DNA of 64,000 nucleotides from positions 62,001 through 126,000 of the forward strand of contig CAJNOL010000447.1 of the NCBI GenBank assembly GCA_905250125.1, in the 5' to 3' direction. This document shows, in pieces, positions 59,092 through 64,000 of this stretch (position 1 is the stretch's first letter; every line of letters starts with the position of its first letter). A program made the position numbers and the translations under genes. The notes beneath the pieces were generated by a model that was not told the origin of the DNA, did not search any database, and was given only the letters and a program-made list of their open reading frames with translations. Source of the DNA: Rotaria sordida. Taxonomy: Eukaryota > Rotifera > Eurotatoria > Philodinida > Philodinidae.

Positions 59092-59375
59092 AGCAGCGGT
59101 GTCAGACTATTAGCACCCCTCTTGTTTTTGGTGGACAGTAGAAGATGATGCAGTCTCTACGTATGTCGTGTGTTCTCTAGGATACAAATCAATAGCATAG
59201 CCGCTAATGGCAAAACTAGAACATAAGCTCCTCTCTTCTTTTACTGAGGGCAGTGAAAGGTCCTTCTACTATAATGACAATGTGTACTCTTGATTACAAG
59301 GCGCACGTATTGAGAGTGCCACCTTCTACTGCCTACCCAAAACAAGAAGGACGCTAGTAGTCTGGCGTCGCTACT
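59092..59375. mobile_element. 284-bp TIR element with 10-bp target duplication
   Basis: ACAAATGAAT at 59082-59091 and 59376-59385 is a perfect direct repeat. Inside, AGCAGCGGTGTCAGACTA pairs with the complement AGTAGCGACGCCAGACTA, and the symmetry continues (cttgtttt..gg..gcagtagaag). A 9-10 bp duplication is more typical of Mutator-like than hAT elements. No coding capacity. Confidence 0.85.
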
Positions 59376-60327
59376 ACAAATGAATCTCTCAATGACATTA
59401 GCTCATTGGCAAAATATCATTGATTTAAGTATGTGGTATCAGTGTAAGAAGAATGATTGCCTTTTTTTATCTGAAAGTTTTTCAATATTCATATATCAAA
59501 GTAGGAGATTTGACAATCTAAACTAGCTTCATTTGTGTAAAATTTCATGTCGAAACTCGAAATTCGATTCTCATGGTGATCTGAAGGGATCCACAACTTT
59601 ATTTTAAGAAATTCAGTATCATAAGATGAATCCTCCTTGACTTTTACACTACTCACCTTGGTTTCGCATTTGAATATAATCTTGATCAATAAGCGATCAG
59701 ACACTGAGAAACATTCTCTCGTCAGACATATCAATCAAAGCTGACTGTCATCAAATTTTAAAAAATTTATAAAGTTCACATCTAGAAGTTGCCATCTTTA
59801 GTGTCACAAACAAGTGATATTTCGTTTACTTAAAACGGAGAAAATATATCAATGAGAAGAAGATGAATTTTATGAACGAAATCTCAACTTGAAATTCTTC
59901 AATTGGCTTTTTTTTCTCAAATATCTTTATATCTATGTGAAAACGTCTAATTAGATATGAGTGCGATCAGTCTTTTCTTCATCTTGTTCAAAAAGAAATT
60001 CAAGTATAACTGACAGCTTAGCCAAAATTAAATCCATATTAAACTTTAAATAATTGTTTATCATTATCTATAAATTTGAAAAACCTTGTTTCTAAACAGC
60101 GACTTATTTAATATGCTAATATCCTTTGTGTTGAACGTTCAATTATTCACGAATCAAGATCAATTATTTTTAGTTCTAACTTCGTCAAAACATAGATCGA
60201 GAATAGTTTGTGTTCATAAATAATTATAATTTCAAATGGAAAATATTTTTGAATTTATTTTAAGGCGCATCAAAATCGGATTCTACTAGTAATACGACCT
60301 AATAACTTATGAGAAAATAATCCCAAG

Positions 60328-60727
60328 TGACACCCATTATTTAAGCTCATATGGGACTCACAGGCAGATCACAACGAGTGTAGCAAAAGCTTAAAAGTGT
60401 TCATTCCAAGGAGGTTTTGTCGTCGAGTTATGATGAGTTTAGTAAATTTTCGATTCATTTGTAATTCAATATCTTGAGAAAGGAACATTCTTTTCAGCTG
60501 AAACTTTCAGGATATTCTAAGAATTATTAGACCTATATATAAGAAAAATTTTGGATCAAAACTCCGTTATTCTATCTTCCGAGAAGTGCCTAAAAACGGG
60601 GAAAAAATCCATTACACTGATCACAACTCAACGTCGAAGAGCAATGGAAACGAATCTTTTTTAGATTTTTGCTATTCTCACTGAGACCTGTCTGTGGGCT
60701 CAATATAATCTCAAAGGGCGGGTGTCA
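60328..60727. mobile_element. 400-bp foldback element, TGACACCC ends
   Basis: TGACACCC (60328) and GGGTGTCA (60727) are the ends. Blocks such as gagttatgatgagt on the left pair with actgatcacaactc on the right. The middle (60495-60546) resembles the foldback at 19844-19987. No clear target duplication. Confidence 0.7.
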
Positions 60728-61390
60728 GTTGGAGTAGTATCTTCATGAGTAAAACTGAATTACTATTTCATGAATAAATCCTATTTATTCAAAAAAATAT
60801 TTTTCTTCATGTTAGTTGAGATATTCTAAGTAATGCTAAACAAGAATCATGTAAAAATTATTTTGTAATTTATTTTTTCGAACATTATACTTCATAAATT
60901 TGAATAGATTGATCTTTTGTAATCGACTATGCTTATAGAGAAAAAGTAAAATCAAGAAAATTAAAATTTATGAATGAAAACAATCTCGTTAATAAGGTGA
61001 TGTTATTTTTTTTCCTAGACGGAAATGGTCCGATGTAAGCAACATATTTCTATCTAAAGGGAGAAAAAAAACCAAATGTAAGTCACTGATTGCACAATTG
61101 TTTGTTTTTTTTTAATTATTTTAATAAGATCAAACTTCTTGGTACTTAATTTTAATTCGAGTATGATCAATTTATATTTATATTAATATAAATATATTCA
61201 TACAGCCAGAGAAGTTTCTCAGGTAAATCATCAATTTTTAGTCAAGACTATTACATATTATATAAGTCTTAATGAGTTATGAATATTCTTAAAAGAATTC
61301 AAGCATTTAGCTTATTTCTAATGGAGATACTGTACTTTGACGATACTTTTTAAGTTAATGTCATAGTCACCTTCAAAAAGACTGACTTTC

Positions 61391-61560
61391 AACATGAAAC
61401 TTTGCATAGAAATAAACATTAACGAAAATAGTTTATTGTGAAAGTTTGAAAATCTTTTGATATATTTCTATTGTGAAATAAGAACATCGACTTTGACAGT
61501 AAATATTAACGATATTAAAAGACATGTTTTTACCATAGTTATATCTTAGGATAGAAAAAA
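61391..61560. repeat. dispersed repeat, second copy of 54936-55090
   Basis: Aactttgcatagaaataaac...atagtttattgtgaaa...agaacatcgac...acatgtttttaccatagtta is alignable with 54936-55090. In the latter the second half appears in inverted order, as expected if each copy is itself a decayed foldback. Confidence 0.5.
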
Positions 61561-64000
61561 CAAAAAAAAATTCATTTCTTGTTAAGTTTTTTGTCTTTGT
61601 GCAAAGTTTGAAAATGAAATTTGTTGATGTTTCTGAGAATGAAGAGCACAAGATTTACTTAAAAAATACCATAAAAATGCAGTATCTTTGCAGACATAAA
61701 CAAAGAGTTTGCATTCTTTTGTGGGCATTCATAGTTCATTATAATCTATGTGACAGACATAGTATTGGCTGAAAAATGATTATTCAGTTGAGAAATTTCT
61801 TTCATCAGATATAAAATGACTTTTCTAGTAACTATTTTTAGCAAATATGTCATTTATTTTTATTAAGTCGAACGGTTAAACTTGACATGTCTAATTGTAT
61901 AATATAATTCAACATTTTGTTTTCATTTGAATTTGCATAAATTTGGAATATTCATCCTTTCTTTCAAGACTTTTTTCTTTATTGATAATATAGTTTGTTT
62001 TAACCAAGTTGTTCTAATATGAAACGATAAACCTGTTATTAGTAAAAAAGCGAATATCAAATATAGAAAAGTCTCAAATAGAAATTGATTAAAATGATCA
62101 GGTAAAGTTTCATGTTTTTTTTTTATAATTGTAAAATAATTAATATTTAATATTAGCTCGATGTAATTACTTTAATGTTTATGTCTTAAAATTTCCAATA
62201 AATAAATAATTTCTTAAGTGATAAAATGAATGTTTTTTTTTTCCTTATATATTATTTTTCTGATATAAAACAAAATATTCTATAAAACAATATATTTGAA
62301 TAAGATGATGTTCGTGTAATTGATTTCATATAAGGTTAATTTCTTTAATTAAAATAAATAAATTGATCTTATATAAGATATTATTTTTGAATTGATGACT
62401 CAGATCGATTAAAATAAATTTTTTTCCATTTTTTTTTTCCGAATGTTAACAATAGAAAATTTATAAATGATGCAAAGATAAAATGTGTGCAATTGTTTAT
62501 ATATAGATTTTTTATAGTTTAAAAGCGCTTCTATTTGGTTGAATATGTTATTTATCTATGGTTTTCCTACTAATGGAGCATAGATTTGCCATGTAATCAT
62601 CAGATGATCAATTTACGATAATAAAAAAAAAAAGATAAGGAAATAATTCTTATTAAATGATGCATACAAAAATAGATTTTATAGTTGTGATGTTAGATGA
62701 AGAATAAAAAAAAGCTAGGTCATAATTTGATAAGATAGAATATAGAATTAATAAAATCAATATAGAAATACTTATTATTATTATTATTATTATTTGTATT
62801 TTCTCTTGAAAGAAAAATCAATAGAATGTCAATATAAATTCAGTTGAATCCATCTTAATTTAATTTTCATGAATAAAAATTTGTGATATAGATATGTTTT
62901 GATCAAATTCTTTTTTTTATCTGTACTTTGATTTCCGTCAGTTAAAGATAGGATGAATATATTTTTAATTGGATTGGACATTCATTATAAACTTAAATAA
63001 GATTCTTTTAACAAGTGAATAAGTCATGTAGGCAGTAGGTGAAAGACTATGACATCCGATTTCCGTTTTCTTTTTACATTCATGTCGTTTATTATCCTTT
63101 GAAAAAAAACTCGAAAGAATAAGTATCGAAAAATTATTTTACTTTAGGGTAATGTGACTTGTACTAAAGAGAAAGTTCAGGTAGTATTAATAGAATCATT
63201 CTCAAATACAAAAGAAAAAAAAAAAATTTCTTCAAGAAACTCTTTGATGTACTTTTCTTTACAAGAAAAAATAATGGAAAACTAATGGAAGATTTGATGA
63301 ACATTCTTGATAAATACTTTATATCAATAAATGATGATGAATGTTGTTTCCTTTGTGTCTAGTCATTTTTTTATTCGATTCATTGATTCAATTCTTTCCA
63401 GTATTTAACCAAAATATAGATAAAAACTTATTAATGATTTGTTTGCACAAAACGTCTTCTATTTCAGACTGCCTTTTTTTTTATTCTATATATTTGTGTA
63501 AAAGTAGTATAATCCATGCATTTTTATTCTCTGAGCTATGAATATTTAGCATTATTATTTTTAACTAAACTGTCAAGGTAATATCTAAAAATGAAGGAAA
63601 AGTCACGAAAGAAAATATAAAGACTACTTTTTTTTTCTCGATATAACAACTCATCATCATGATGCATTGCTTGAAAGCAGAATATTTTTTTTTTTGACAA
63701 TATTTGATTAAATCTACAAATAGATATTATACTTTATCTTACTATATTTAATTTATTCTTTATCATTTATTCATTTAAACATTAATTCATTTTGAATAAG
63801 AACTTTAAAAAATAAAATAAAATAAATAGTTTTTCTCATCATTAATAAAAAACATGAAATGTTTTATAAAATCTACTAAAAAAAATTTTATTGAAAGAGA
63901 CAAGCATGACGAATTTATTATTATGACTTTTTCTTTTAATCTGTATTTTGATCTTGATTAGACAGATATAAAGAAAATATTCTAATCATAGTTAATTGAC

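Larger units (their letters stand above)
58353..64000. other. gene-free repeat-rich tail of the window
   Basis: No supportable gene. 58690-59090 is less AT-rich, with a short hairpin of tgccctccgggc type. Two inverted-repeat elements (59.1 and 60.3 kb) are listed separately. 61313-61750 is a weakly symmetric region sharing sequence with 54.9-55.1 kb. A (TTA)n run lies at about 62768-62793. Confidence 0.45.

Overview
The window is strongly AT-rich eukaryotic nuclear DNA. Protein-coding genes are split by very short GT-AG introns (most 49-120 nt) and are interspersed with many small transposon remnants. The best guess is a bdelloid rotifer, possibly Rotaria-like. This is an inference from intron size, base composition, an NHL-repeat fragment of the kind that is expanded in bdelloids, and the mix of DNA transposons. 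No ribosomal or mitochondrial marker is present to prove it.

Layout. 1-1270 holds the end of a CENP-B/Tigger-type transposase gene, and a related decayed copy lies at 53.2-54.2 kb. From 2.3 to 10 kb there are several foldback (palindromic) elements and an NHL-repeat gene fragment (minus strand, 5.5-6.0 kb). 10-22 kb is almost empty apart from an UNC4/UNCX homeobox gene (14.2-15.3 kb, minus) and one small acidic ORF. 22.3-30.5 kb is the densest part: CAMKMT (calmodulin-lysine methyltransferase), UTP23 (small-subunit rRNA processing) and an AGPAT5-type acyltransferase lie head to tail, with only 141 and 39 nt between them. DR1 (NC2-beta) follows at 32.9-33.5 kb, then a dead mariner, a small tail-anchored protein gene, a palindromic element and a decayed MULE with an 8-bp target duplication. 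An aminergic GPCR lies at 39.4-41.1 kb (minus). 44-48 kb contains a 1.27-kb palindrome, a small hAT-like MITE and three tRNA-Ala(AGC) loci, one of them truncated. 55.8-58.4 kb has a DUF1749 alpha/beta hydrolase (minus) and a long-helix hydrophilic protein (plus) that resembles desiccation-related LEA/CAHS-type proteins. 58.4-64 kb has only repeats.

Three points stand out. (1) Several genes have a 3' splice site directly before the start codon, and one gene pair is only 39 nt apart. That fits spliced-leader trans-splicing and an operon-like CAMKMT-UTP23-AGPAT5 unit. (2) At least eleven foldback or MITE-like elements were found by eye, several with clear target-site duplications (8-bp hAT-like, 10-bp, TA, 8-bp MULE). 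(3) The AGPAT5 gene carries an apparent 1-nt loss in an A8 run just before its catalytic motif.

All coordinates were read by hand. Exon joins were checked for frame, but no expression data or database search was available.
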